Shown here: piece after piece, positions 1-10,200 of the stretch | How the letters are laid out: every line of letters starts with the position of its first letter | Position numbering within the stretch: position 1 is the first letter of the stretch | Assembly (NCBI GenBank): GCA_019633425.1 | Contig: WSUB01000393.1 | Location: 1 to 13,841 of the forward strand | Length of the DNA stretch: 13,841 nucleotides | Direction of reading: 5' to 3' | DNA from: Tulasnella sp. 424 | Lineage: Eukaryota; Basidiomycota; Agaricomycetes; Cantharellales; Tulasnellaceae | Made by a program: the position numbers and the translations under genes | The notes under the pieces: model-generated | Told to the model about the DNA's origin: nothing | Databases searched by the model: none | Seen by the model: only the letters and a program-made list of their open reading frames with translations

Positions 1-197
1 TGCAACTTGTTTTTCTGTTGTTCTAGAATCGTCTGAACTGTGGATTTCTGTCTCTGGGGTAGTAGTCTGCGCTTCCGAGTTCCAGTGTAAAGTAGCGGAA
101 TGTATGTATGTAGGTCGGACTTCGAGTGTTATGGAACACTTTTCGGGACTGATTGTGAGAGCTAGTGAGAGTGATCAACGCGGGGCGACGAGGACCA
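1..197 (+). repeat. 3' flank of an upstream, unseen LtrA-like paralogue
   Basis: This stretch aligns along its length with the sequence just after the stop codon of gene 1 (about 5138-5330) and, more weakly, of gene 2 (about 10350-10510). Shared blocks include CGTCTGAACTGTGGATTTCT, TTCCAGTGTA followed by AGTAGCGGAATGTATGTATG, and GTCGGACTTCGAGT. In gene 1 the match starts about 60 nt past the stop codon, so the coding end of another family member should lie about 60 nt to the left of the window. That the array continues to the left is an inference from this flank. No coding frame of the family is present here. Confidence 0.8.
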
Positions 198-208
198 GCA
201 AGACTTCT

Positions 209-823
209 GGGACGACTGCGGAAGCCGGGAGGAGCGTGTTGTTGTCGTTGCCGTGGCTCGGCACGTCAGGGTCCACGGCGCATCCTGTAACCCTTTACGG
301 AGGCTTTCGAGTCTACGTAAAGTGCTCGCTTCATCAAGAAACATCCTATCACGGATATACGCACGTTTGATCTTGAGATCAAAATACAAAACGGTGTCCA
401 TGTCGATGCCGCACCATTTCGGTACTTCCGCGCAGTTTGGCAGGTCAGATATGTATACGAGCTTTGAGAACGGCTTGCTCTTTTATAGACATTCATCGGG
501 CCAGGGTCTTCTCTGTTGGCCACTCTTAATGTATCCCCCATGGTGCGTCCGGCGACCGCCACAATTCAGCGCATGTAATTGCCGCCGAGATCGGTCTGAG
601 GTGGAGTCCACCCTGACGTGCCAAGCCACGGCAACGACACCAACACGCTCCGCAGGCGGTAAATTAGCTCTTTTGCTTGCGTAAACTATGAAATTACTGG
701 TTTACGTGGTATTTTATGCTATTTCGGATGAGATGTAGGGGTACGACGAGTGATGCGAAGTGACCAGGTCAAGAGTCGAAATCGAAACTCTTTTACCGCC
801 CTCCCGGCTTCCGCAGACGACCC
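209..823. mobile_element. MITE-like non-autonomous inverted-repeat element
   Basis: The ends are inverted repeats. The outer part at 209-232 (GGGACGACTGCGGAAGCCGG) pairs with 801-823, and the inner part at 232-272 pairs with about 605-650 with only two mismatches over about 41 nt. On the right side the two parts are separated by a nested insertion (655-800). The homologous flank of gene 1 (5138-5430) is continuous across the corresponding point: the block matching 1-197 is followed directly by the block matching 824-930, which supports insertion here. I see no transposase-like coding frame; the open frames inside are short and unlike known families. A clean target-site duplication is not evident, so the exact ends may be off by several bases. 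Confidence 0.72.
655..800. mobile_element. small element nested in the right arm of the MITE
   Basis: A 146-bp block begins GGCGGTAAA and ends TTTACCGCC, a perfect 9-bp terminal inverted repeat. It interrupts the right arm of the surrounding element: the left arm reads GCCGGGAGGAGCGTGTTG without a break, while its complement on the right is split at this block. That makes it an insertion later than the host element. It is too short to encode a protein. The short terminal repeat and lack of a clear target duplication leave the mechanism open. Confidence 0.5.
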
Positions 824-1244
824 TTTCGTACACTCAATGTCAGTCGCATCCACAACACACAAGGGCAAGAAACTAATGTCATACATCAGGGCTCAACTGA
901 TAGGGCTCCACCTGCTGGAAGCTATGTTATATGAGGCGCCAAGTGTCGCAACGTTATCTGAGCGCGAGTGGGCAAGAAACTGCGCGAGAGGGCACCACGC
1001 ACTACCCTTTCTCAGCGCTAAACGATAAGAGAGCTGAACTACTAGTGCAACAGGCCAAGATGGGTCAAAGAATGACCCCTCAAGCCTCTAAAGCAGTGCG
1101 ATGATATAGTGGATGACTCAAATGAGAGATGAGTGGTGTCCACTCAGGGGTGCTAACCGCCCAGGTAAGCCCCTCACACAAGACAGAAAAGATATATATC
1201 ACAGCCTCAAATACGAGTGGGATACGGATGGGGATAATTCTATA
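824..1244. other. gene-free spacer, start homologous to other 3' flanks
   Basis: About 850-930 (CAACACACAAGGGCAAGAAA, then CTGCTGGAAG...ATGTTAT) matches 5345-5430 and in part 10548-10605, so it is the continuation of the flank repeat split by the element at 209-823. From about 930 onward I see no gene. Small perfect hairpins occur near 1065-1081 (GGGTCA...TGACCC) and near 1127-1144 (TGAGTGG...CCACTCA). Nothing shows that they are functional. Confidence 0.5.
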
Positions 1245-1860
1245 CAGGAACCCCTCACCAGCCGCAACCCCTGCTGACCCCCCGGAAATGACGCCTCAGC
1301 AACCCTCATCTGGGCCTCGAGCGCATCCAAAACGCCGTCAGGGTCCCTTTCAGTTTGTCGCCTAATGCAACGTGACCCCACCACCGCTGTTGTAAACCTG
1401 ACCGACGCGTCGTGGTGAACGTCGATGACGATGACGGCGGCAAGACGTAGAGATGTCGGACATGGTAGGAATTACTACGTAGCCCAGTCAATACATACTT
1501 AGGCGAGAACCATATAATTTCAGAGCGACCACCCGTCACCGACGCCCTTGACAGCCTATCCAATGCCGAAATTTGACTTGTATAATCTCAAACTCGCTGT
1601 ATTTACTTAGTGATTACTTGTGTTTATCTGCTATGCGATTTACTTTACTAGTGTCTCCTAAGTTGCTAAAGACATTGTCGTCGACGTTGACCACAACGTG
1701 TCGGTTAGGTTTATCGTTTACGATGGTCCCTGACAGTGGCGGTCCCGTCGCATGAGGTGACAAGCTGAAGGGACCCTGACGGCGTTTGGGTGTCCCTCGA
1801 GGCCCAGATGAGGGTTGCTGAGGCGTCATTTCGCGGGGTTGCTGCATAGAAGGATCCTAT
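1245..1860. mobile_element. foldback element with long (~165 nt) inverted arms
   Basis: The two halves are inverted copies of each other around a centre of about 240 nt (roughly 1440-1678). The best stretch is a perfect 37-nt inverted repeat, 1285-1321 against 1796-1832. Homology with small gaps continues inward to about 1440/1678 and more weakly outward to about 1245/1860. Both arms give matching short reading frames on opposite strands containing MTPQQPSSGPR, but these are only a consequence of the inverted duplication and look non-coding. No transposase is visible, so this is a non-autonomous foldback or long-TIR MITE. The outer limits are approximate because similarity fades gradually. 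Confidence 0.75.
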
Positions 1861-1978
1861 GGATGGTAAATATACCCCATTAGGCAGGTTCATGCATATT
1901 ACCCATTTCGTATTTATTGTGTAATATTAATATGTCTTTTTCTGTCCTTATGTCACAGACTCGCAAGGCTACCAGGGT

Positions 1979-2005
1979 CTTGGCGTAGTCCCGAAATACT
2001 TGACC
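1979..2005 (+). promoter_or_regulatory. conserved upstream block of gene 1
   Basis: A 27-nt block centred on TCCCGAAATACTT is repeated with two mismatches at 7119-7145 upstream of gene 2. It ends about 100 nt before the start codon of gene 1. Sequence around it is less similar between the two genes, so it may be retained promoter sequence; it could also simply be a residue of the duplication. Gene 3 shows no convincing counterpart at the same place. Confidence 0.4.
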
Positions 2006-2068
2006 TCGCTCGCCTCATCAGCAATCATTGGCCTCAATTGCCCCTCCGCCGGTTCCTAGAGTTCTGCC

Positions 2069-2103
2069 AAAGCTAATCCACCGACGCGTCTCCCCTCGCC
2101 CGG
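2069..2103 (+). promoter_or_regulatory. conserved leader just before gene 1 start
   Basis: The segment reading CTAATCCACC and then CGTCTCCCCTCGCC up to the ATG matches the segment directly before the gene 2 start (7249-7283). This C/T-rich leader is probably 5' untranslated sequence. Its conservation right up to the proposed ATG in both genes supports the chosen start codons. Confidence 0.45.
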
Positions 2104-5077
2104 ATGATACGAAGCTTCTTCAGGGGCTTTTCAGCCCAAGTCGATCCTACATCAGAGAAAGAGTTCGCTTTTCCTCTTTTATTTTTCCCTTTCCATCGTA
2201 TGACCCGGTCTGGTCGACGCTGACGACGATGGGCGCTCCCTTTTTCCTTATCACGTGAGCAGTAAATCATTCGTGAAAAACGAGAAAGCGCGGTTTGTAT
2301 CCTTCTCTGTCGACCCCTTCACGGATCAAAAGGGAGAAAAACCTCCAGAGTGGTTAGAATTGGTTCGTCCTATTGGCGCTTTACTTTGATATTGGAGGCT
2401 AGAACTGACGCGGGTCCGGTCTGTTCTAGGCTGGTGACTTGGCGTGGACAGCGACCTTTTCATCCCTTACATCAAACACGTCCGTCACCGAGCCGAGCGC
2501 AGTGTGGAACTACGCCGTATTCTTCTGCCTGACCTGGCATCTTTGGGCCACCCAGACCACCTACGACATCCGCTATTATACCAACGATTGGTGGCACCGC
2601 ATCCTTTTTGCCTCTCAGTTGGGTGTCTACGCCATTCTTGCTGCCTTCTCTGGTTCCTTCAACGTCGGTTGGCAACTCGACTCCGATGCGATGGACGTCT
2701 TCAAGGGCAATGCCACGGAACTCACGGCTCAAGCCATGGATGGGAACCAAGAATACCTCATCACGAAGAGCTTTAGGGCTGTCAACGCCTTACTGTTCAC
2801 TAGCCGGATGCTGTTATTTGCGCAATACGTGCGGGGTATGTCACGCTTTGCTTGGTTCCCTCGGTACTAGATAACTGATTCTTTCCTTTCCCGCTATAGT
2901 CATGATTTACCGCAAACGATCCAACCAATTCTCGTCCTGGCGTTTCCTTCTCACACCTCTTTCTCTCGTGTTCTCCGGAGGAATCTTCCTCGGCTGTTTT
3001 ATCATGATCAAGGACGACCCGGATTCAAAGCCCGTGGCACTTATACAACTTATCCTCTGGGTACGTGTGTCCTTCGCACCCTCTTTCGTCGCAGACAAAG
3101 CTAAGCATGTGCGTTAGGGAGTGGCTGTAATCTCTCAAGCGATTGCTGGAGCATTTACCCCAGAGGATAAACCTGGAGTATTGAAGAGTAAAGGTGATAT
3201 GGCACCTCGATTGACATCACTGACGGTTATCATTTTGGGTATGGCTCATTCTCTGGCGGTCGTTTCCCTGGTAGTTATTCCCCGTCGTGGTGTTTGTAAT
3301 GCCCCACAGGCGAAGGACTGAATGCCATTTGCGGCACGCTCAGCAGTAGCATGAACTCTCTTGGATTGAGCAAGACCATGGCTGGTCAATCGTTGACGTA
3401 CGTCTCGCTTCGCCGTTCCATTCTCCGCTCGCGACAAACATCACTGGCTGGCTTCATTTCCAGAACGCTGTTCATCTTGTACTTCATCTGGCTCCTCTAC
3501 TTTGACGGTGGGTATATTATCCTTGACATTCAGTCCGTGGTTACTCACCGAAGTTGTGAATCAAAGGCTTCAAGATCGAGGAGTCGCAGAAAAGGATCCT
3601 GGAAGAACTTTGGCTGTACCTCCATTTCCCTCTTCATCTCAGTTTGATCCTTCTACTCGAAGGCATAAAGAATGTGTTCAGTAAGTGCTTAGTAGGTGTA
3701 GTGCCTCTAACGTCAACATTGACTCATCATTTCCCATTTCGTAAAGTCTATGTCAATGTGATGCAATCGTTCGTTCGTCTGGACACGGCCTTTAGCGACG
3801 TCATAAACGTATACGACTCGACGAGGGTGTTTGTAAATCACCCAAGACTGGAGAAGCTATTGCGGGTATGTACATCACTGGGATCATAATCGTTCCCAAG
3901 TTTCGAAGCGTTTCACTTTTGATACCGATGTCTTTTCGATAGGTTTTAAAAATGAGCTGGCAACAGGAAAAGATCGATCTTGAGGTTGCACTTAAAGCGG
4001 ATCTCGCAGACCCAACCGGAAGTCGCGTCAATGCCGGAAGCCAACTCTGGAGATGGTGGGGTACAGTGATTCACAACGTTATTCTGGTCAGTCCGACAGA
4101 AGCACTTAGAGATCTTTTCTTGCTCGGTAAATTCATCCTGACCGCGAATTCCGCCTTTGGCATGGCTCACCATCAGTTATACAACGCCGGTCAAACGGAT
4201 CCAGAAGCAGAATTCAAGTTCAATGAGTTCATATCGAGCAGTAAGTGCTTGAAGGGCACGAATAACTTTGAAGCCGAGACTTAAGCAAAATTTGCCGTTA
4301 ACAGACGACACCGCTCTGGCAAACGATTTCGACGATCCTCGCTCCCCATTAGTGAGTTGAGTGTCTCTCGGGTTCTCGCTGCCCCCCGCACCTAATGAGT
4401 TATCCCTCACTCACTAGTTGGCTGGGTTCTATAATATTTATTTCGACAAAATGGCTTATACTGGTCACTGGATTCTCGCTATGAGCGGCACCCTTATCTT
4501 GTGCATGGCAATCGTCAACACTGTCCAACGTCAACCGAAGAACCGATTTGCGTGGGGCTATTCTGTGAGTCGGTTGATTATTGGGGTCGCGCTCATCATC
4601 GTCGGAGGCTTCACGAGTAAGTGGGTTGAGAGGGACACTTGGATTACTTGGATGTACGTGCCCCGGGCCTTCTTCTCCAAGGACAGGTGAATGGCTCAGC
4701 GTGCGAAAACACGATCCCCTCTCCCCCTCTTGATCCGCAGTCTCCCAGCCGTCGCTATCGGCTATGGTTTGGGAGTCGTCGTCGATTGGTTCATTCTATT
4801 ATTCTCCGTTAGGTCTATCCGGAACAAGGAGGAATACCCTGGCGCGAATTTCGCTCGCTCCCGCCTCGAGGGTGATTACGACCATGGCACCGGAGGCGAT
4901 CCCGCCCATCCCTCGCACTCATCTTCTGGCGAAGGGACGCCTCATCGATCCGATTCTGCACCAACGGGAATGTATGTTCAAGGGCCGATGGGGTCCTCGA
5001 CTCCGTTGTACGCAGCCGGTGGGGAGCAAGAGAAGCTGCACCAGGGAGGCCAGTATCACCTTCCGTACAAGCCATGA
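2104..5077 (+). CDS. LtrA-like polytopic membrane protein, paralogue 1 (14 exons)
   Basis: Exons: 2104-2162, 2263-2362, 2430-2835, 2900-3060, 3118-3238, 3310-3397, 3464-3507, 3567-3680, 3747-3865, 3943-4086, 4177-4240, 4305-4351, 4418-4653, 4741-5077. All phases chain without a break into 679 aa ending ...LPYKP and TGA. The start is inferred: MIRSFFRGFSAQVD is matched by gene 2 and, loosely, gene 3, and all three use a phase-2 donor after GA. Family signs are EWLELAGDLAWTATFSSLTS (49-68), YDIRYYTNDWWH (98-109) and ILGEG (281-285). About 11 membrane segments lie at roughly 78-96, 110-130, 168-187, 202-224, 233-254, 273-292, 312-327, 343-364, 508-526, 536-553 and 565-590. N147-A-T is a sequon in a loop. 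The middle (366-490) is hydrophilic; the last 85 residues are a Ser/Gly/Pro-rich tail. Introns ending at 3566 and 3746 use AAG acceptors. Molecular function is unknown; a membrane location is inferred. Confidence 0.88.
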
Positions 5078-5430
5078 TGGATGAATCCTCAGCTATGCGC
5101 TACTTGTTGTTTATAACGGACATTTTACCGGACTGCAGCTTGTTTTTATGTTACGTTTTGTAGACTCGTCTGAACTGTGGATTTCTGTCTTTGGGATAGT
5201 CTGTGCTTCCGGGTTCCAGTGTACAGTAGCGGAATGTATGTATGTACGTATGTCGGACTTCGAGTATGATGTGCTGATTGTGAGAGTTATCGAGAGAGAT
5301 CAACGCGTGGCGACGCTCGAGGACCGGCTTTTTTTGTACACTTGACAACACACAAGGCCAAGAAGCTAATTTCGTTTCAGGCTAGATGTCTCATAGTAAT
5401 CTAGCTGCTGGAAGTGATGTTATGATCAAA
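5078..5430 (+). repeat. 3' flank repeat after gene 1
   Basis: This is the probable 3' untranslated region and downstream flank. From about 5138 it matches the window start (1-197) and, after the element there, 824-930. It also matches the flank of gene 2 (10340-10605), sharing GTCTGAAC, the TGTATGTATG run and CAACA(C/A)ACAAGG. The repeat shows that the duplicated unit extends beyond the stop codon. No reading frame of substance is present. Confidence 0.7.
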
Positions 5431-5530
5431 TTGTGCACAACGCTGTTATTAAACGTTCAGGTCCGCTTGGACATAACTTGGGACCTATAGAGCAAGGTGC
5501 ACCGACAAGGCTTTGGGATAGGCGCCGCCC

Positions 5531-5590
5531 TCGGGAATTTTCGTACTCGGTCGGGAATTTTCGTACTCGGTCGGGAATTTTCGTACTCGG
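5531..5590. repeat. 20-bp minisatellite, three perfect copies
   Basis: The unit TCGGGAATTTTCGTACTCGG occurs three times head to tail with no mismatch. At the equivalent place downstream of gene 2 (10731-10750) there is a single related unit, TCAAGAGTTTCCGTACTCGG (16 of 20 identical), so the array seems to have expanded after the duplication. There are no spacers, which excludes a CRISPR array. Identity of all three units implies recent expansion or homogenisation. Confidence 0.9.
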
Positions 5591-7118
5591 GCGGATTAAC
5601 AATGCCATAAGGAGTCGTTTGACTTTGGGATACATATTACCCCGCATAAACCGGGCGACCCTCTCTTCACACCAGGTTAATGAAGGTTTCCGAGGCTCTT
5701 CCATATGGCGCGCCGTTTGTGTCGCCAATTCCGATTGCCGACCTCCTATCGACAATCACTATCGACGACCACTCTCAACAACCCTGTCTAAACGGTGAAA
5801 TAGTGCACAGAGTGTTTTATATACGTACACATTGATCTATATTTACATTGTAGTACTAAGTGCGTTGACATTAGCAGACGACCTCAGCCTCAGGAGCGTT
5901 GTGACAAAATGTGACAACGTTATTCACATGTCACGCTCAATTGGTAGCGCATTCCGCTTCCCTGATTTACACACATGAATTATGATACATAGAGTATTGC
6001 TCTAGCTTCATGGTACAAGATATAGAAGCCCCTCAGGGATCTCTGCAGATGGCGGCTCGGCAGCATCCGACAAACACGGCCAAGTACGAGTTGGTTCGGC
6101 TGAGCTCGCAGTTCCGAGCACATCCTTCTGCAATTGCCTATAATGGTAGGAACCTTGTATTTGATTGCCTCTTCAATCATATTCTCTGAAGAATATCCGT
6201 CAGTGCCGTGTTAACAAGGAGTGCTATACATGAGACACGCGTGGCATTCTCAGGGTCGTTGGGACCGCAATTCCGCAATTCCCGCTCACCACCACAGCAA
6301 TAAGGAGCACAAAGTGCTAAACACGAAGATACGAGCTACGATTTGAGAAGTCGAGGCTTCAGTGGCCGTCGTGTGCGTGATTATTATCTGCGGTCGTCGC
6401 GGTCGTAATCGGCGATCGTGACACAAACAGCGCGCAAGACGATGGGATCCGAACAAGGGTGACGCCTAGGTTTGGACCATCAAACATGGCCATAGCCTAA
6501 AAAAGTATTTTAAACTTTCGCTGCAAGCAATCCAAATCAGAATGAGGAGTACACGGTACAGAGACGTGGTATAAGGGCTACAAAGAATGTAATGGTACTA
6601 TGTCGGGTTGCACTTTCGAATAACCTTATCGCCTGCGTTCAAGAGCCTTAATCAGTGCTTCACAGCCTGTCCGAGCTCGAACTACCACAGAGTGAATATC
6701 GCCGACTCCTGGATGCCTGCGTGGGTTCTACAGCGCTTCAAGAAGCGACACGAACAGGATGTCCTCGCGGCGTCTTAATTTCCCATAGCTACATTTGATT
6801 TCCTTCCAAAATGTCTTTCCGTAGATTATGACGACTAGTCACTCTTGGAAATGCTTTCCTGGTGGTCCGGTGGGAATTCGGCCCGAACGGGGGATATCGA
6901 TCGGCCAGATTTCCCACAACGCAAATGACCTCAACTACTACATCGAGTCAAGAAGGCATAGAGGATGTCCCTCAATTTACAAAGCACTACGTGGGTAACG
7001 GGAATAGGTTTCAATCGGAGGTGAGCAGTGGCCGGGGCGCTAGCCGCCCAGACAGAAGCGTGAGCAGGCTCCGAATAAGTACCCCCCTAAACTCCCAGAC
7101 TTCCCAGACCGCCAACCT
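5591..7118. other. gene-free spacer between genes 1 and 2
   Basis: No convincing gene is seen. The first part (to about 5640) still aligns with the flank of gene 2 (10750-10800; TTTGACTT(C/T)GGGATACA). Further on are an A/T-rich stretch near 5815-5870, repeated TGTGACA words near 5900-5935, and an 18-nt perfect palindrome-like hairpin at 6179-6196 (ATATTCT, 4-nt loop, AGAATAT). Reading frames here are short and unlike known families. About 7018-7070 vaguely resembles 1124-1170 upstream of gene 1 (shared GCTA(A/G)CCGCCCAG), which could be old shared 5' sequence. Confidence 0.5.
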
Positions 7119-7145
7119 CTTGGCGTTGTCCCGAAATACTTAACC
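7119..7145 (+). promoter_or_regulatory. conserved upstream block of gene 2
   Basis: This is the counterpart of 1979-2005, with 25 of 27 positions identical around TCCCGAAATACTT. It ends about 140 nt before the gene 2 start, against about 100 nt for gene 1. A promoter role is inferred only from this conservation. Confidence 0.4.
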
Positions 7146-7248
7146 TTCCCCTTGGTGGTTTGAGCCAAGCCCTCAATAATACCTCCTCCTCTTTCTTCCC
7201 CCCCCTCCGTCCCTCGCGAAACCCCCAGAAGATTCAGCTGAACTCTAC

Positions 7249-7283
7249 CGAAACTAATACACCAACCCGTCTCTCCTCGCCCT
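7249..7283 (+). promoter_or_regulatory. conserved leader just before gene 2 start
   Basis: The segment CTAATACACC followed by CGTCTCTCCTCGCC leads directly to the ATG and matches 2069-2103 of gene 1. It is a probable 5' untranslated leader and helps fix the start codon. Confidence 0.45.
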
Positions 7284-10200
7284 ATGCGACGAAGATTTTT
7301 CAGGGGCTTTTCCGCCCAGATCGATCTTAAAGAGTCAGCTTCCTCCTTTTCTTTTCGTCGGAACACGCAGCCTCGATTGTAACGTCGACTCTGACGGAGC
7401 TGGGCGTTTCTCTTTCCCTTATCGTGTAAGCAGTGAGCTATATGTGAAAAACGAGAAAGAGCGGGATGTCCTCTTCTCTGTCAACCCTTTCAGAGAGTCT
7501 CGTCCCGGGCTGTCTGGAGAGGATGAGGAAGGTGAACGACCTCCAGAGTGGTTGGAGCTGGTTCGTCTTTGTATTGGTGCTTCACTTTGATGTTGGGCGC
7601 TTGAACTGACGCCCGCCTCCTATAGGCTGGCGACTTAGCATGGACGGCGACCTTCTCATCCCTCACATCAAACACGTCCGTCACTGAGCCGAGCGCGGTG
7701 TGGAACTACGCCGTGTTCTTCTGCTTGACCTGGCATCTCTGGGCTACCCAGGCGACTTATGACATCCGCTATTACACTAATGACTGGTGGCATCATCTCC
7801 TTTTCGCCTGTCAGTTGGGTGTCTACGCCATTCTCGCTGCCCTCTCCGGGTCCTTCAACGTCAGTTGGCAAGTCAACCCGGATGCGACGGCGGTATTCAA
7901 GGGAAATGCCACAGAACTTACGGGTAATACTATGGATGCGAACCAAGAATACCTGATCAAGAAGAGCTTCAGGGGTATCAATGTCATGTTGTTCATTAGC
8001 CGGATGCTGTTGTTTGCGCAATATGTGCGGGGTATGCCACCCTCTTTTTCGTCCCTTGGTGCTAGATAACTGAGTATTTCCCTTTCCTGCCGTAGTAATG
8101 ATTTACCGCAAACGCTCCAAACAATTCTGGTCCTGGCGTTTCCTTCTCACACCCCTCGCTATTTTGTTCGCCGGAGGAATCTTCCTCGGTTGCTACATTA
8201 TGATGAAAGAAAACCCAAAGTCAAAGACTGTGGCGATTACACAGCTTATCTTATGGGTTTGTGTAGCCCTCTTTGCTGCGTTGAAAGCCCGGAATGACTA
8301 AAGTAGGTTCATTAGGGAGTGGCTGTACTCTCTCAGGCCATCGCTGGAGCTCTTACCCCAGAGGATGAACATCGAGTTTTGAAGAGTGAAGGTGCAATGG
8401 CGCCTCGGTTGACATCATTGACTGTCATTATCTTGGGTATCGTTCATCACCTGGCGGTCATTTCCTTGCCATTTACCTTTTTCCTTCGTGGCGTTTGCCT
8501 TGCCTTATAGGCGAGGGACTGAATGCCATCTGTGGTACACTTAGTAGTGGCATGAATAGCCTTGGACTGACCAAGACCATGGTTGGCCAATCTCTGACGT
8601 ACGTCCAGCTTTGCCATTATAATCTCCCCTCCCCAACGAACGTCCTAGACTGACTTCATTTCAGAATGCTCCTTATTTTGTACTTCATTTGGCTCCTCTA
8701 CTTTGATGGTGAGAGCGTTGTCGTTGAGGCTCAGTCTGTGGGGGTTTACCCAAGTTGTGAATCACAGGCTTCAAAATTCAATACTCTCCGAGCAAAATTC
8801 TCGAAGAGCTGTGGCTTTGCCTCCACTTCCCTCTTCATCTCAGCTTGATTCTTGTGCTAGAAGGCATAAAGAATGTGTTCAGTAAGTACATAGTGTCATT
8901 GGTTCTACGTCAGCGGCTTCTCATCATTTCCCATTGTTCCGCACTTAGTCTATGCCAACGTGATAGAGTCATTCGCTCGTCTTACGGAAGCATTTAGAGA
9001 GGTCATGGATGAATTTGAATCGACCCAGTTCACTAAGCTCCCAGAGCACCCGAGACTTGAGACGCTATTACAAGTACGTGAATTGGATCAATTTGAGCTA
9101 TATTATTTTGACCATCTTTGTGATTATTTTAATCCCTTTTCCTCCCATTCTCCTCCAGGTTTTGCAAATGAGCTGGCAGCAAGAGAGAGTTGAAATTCAG
9201 GCTGCCATGGACGCGGATTGGGCGAACCCGACCGGAGACTTCGTAAAATTCAACAGCCAAATATGGAAGTGGTGGGGTACAGTAGTTCACAGCGTTATTC
9301 TGGTGAGTCCGAAGAAACGATTTGAAGACGGGGGGTTCTCTGTGTAATCTGGACCTTCCATGCCATCTGATTCGGGATTTCTGGCCGTTAGCTATACAAC
9401 GATCAAAAAACTGACCCGGAGGCAGAATACAAGTTTTATCAATTCAAATATAGCAGTACGTGCTTGATGGTTACAAATAACATGGGGGCTTAGGCGATAT
9501 TTGGGGTTAACAGACGATACCGCTCTTGCGGCTGATCTTACTGGTGAAGGGCCCCCAGTAGTGAGTTGGATGCCTCTCAAATCCTAGCTACCCCTCGCGC
9601 CTAATAAATGATCCCTTCCTCGCTAGTTGGCTGGATTCTACGACATTTATTTCAGCCAGATGGATTATACCGGTCACTGGATCGTCGCTGTGAGCGGTAC
9701 CCTCATCATGTGCATGGCAATCCTCAACACTGTCCAACGTCGGCCAAGGAATCGATTCGCGTGGGGGTATTCTCTGAGCCGCTTTATTATTGGAGCCACG
9801 CTCATCATCCTCGGAGGCGTCACGAGCCAGTGGGTTCATAAAGACTCTTGGACTATCTGGATGTACGTGCTCTGGTTTCCCCCTCCAGTCCAAATGAATA
9901 ACACAGTGTGCTGACATGAGAACACGATCTTCCCCTCCCTCTTTCGACCCGTAGTCTCCCGACTATCGCTATCGGCTACGGTGCGGGAGTCATCGTCGAT
10001 CGATCCATTCTATTCTTCTCCGTCAGGTCCATCCGGAACACGGAATCACTCTCTCGCGCGAACTTCACGTACTCCAGCGTCGAAAAGGGTGATTACGACT
10101 CTGCCGCCGGAGTCGATCTCGCACAGCTCTCGCACTTGCCTTATGGTCAAGAACGGCCTCACCGACCCGATTCTGCATCAGCGGGAATGTATGCTCAAGA

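Noticed and set aside
1129..1847. Matching peptides containing MTPQQPSSGPR on opposite strands
   Set aside because: They are mirror products of the inverted arms of the foldback element. No start, splice context or conserved domain supports a protein.
2028..2258. Open frame overlapping the leader and first intron of gene 1
   Set aside because: It has no ATG start and ends inside the intron. Only the part from 2104 (MIRSFFRGFSAQVD) is supported by the paralogues, and it is spliced out at 2163.
5531..5590. Possible CRISPR-like array
   Set aside because: The three units abut directly without spacers, and the window is from a eukaryote.
5426..5798. Open frames on both strands across the minisatellite
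   Set aside because: The repeat unit has no stops in several frames and creates repetitive peptides by chance. The equivalent region after gene 2 does not keep the frames.
5930..5975. tRNA- or SINE-like A-box (CTCAATTGGTAGCGCA)
   Set aside because: It resembles the D-arm of a tRNA, but there is no matching B-box, T-arm or acceptor stem downstream.
6650..6780. Possible coding remnant with a protein-like composition
   Set aside because: A short frame reads LSELELPQSEYRRLLDA, but it is closed by a stop just upstream, has no splice context and no recognised family.
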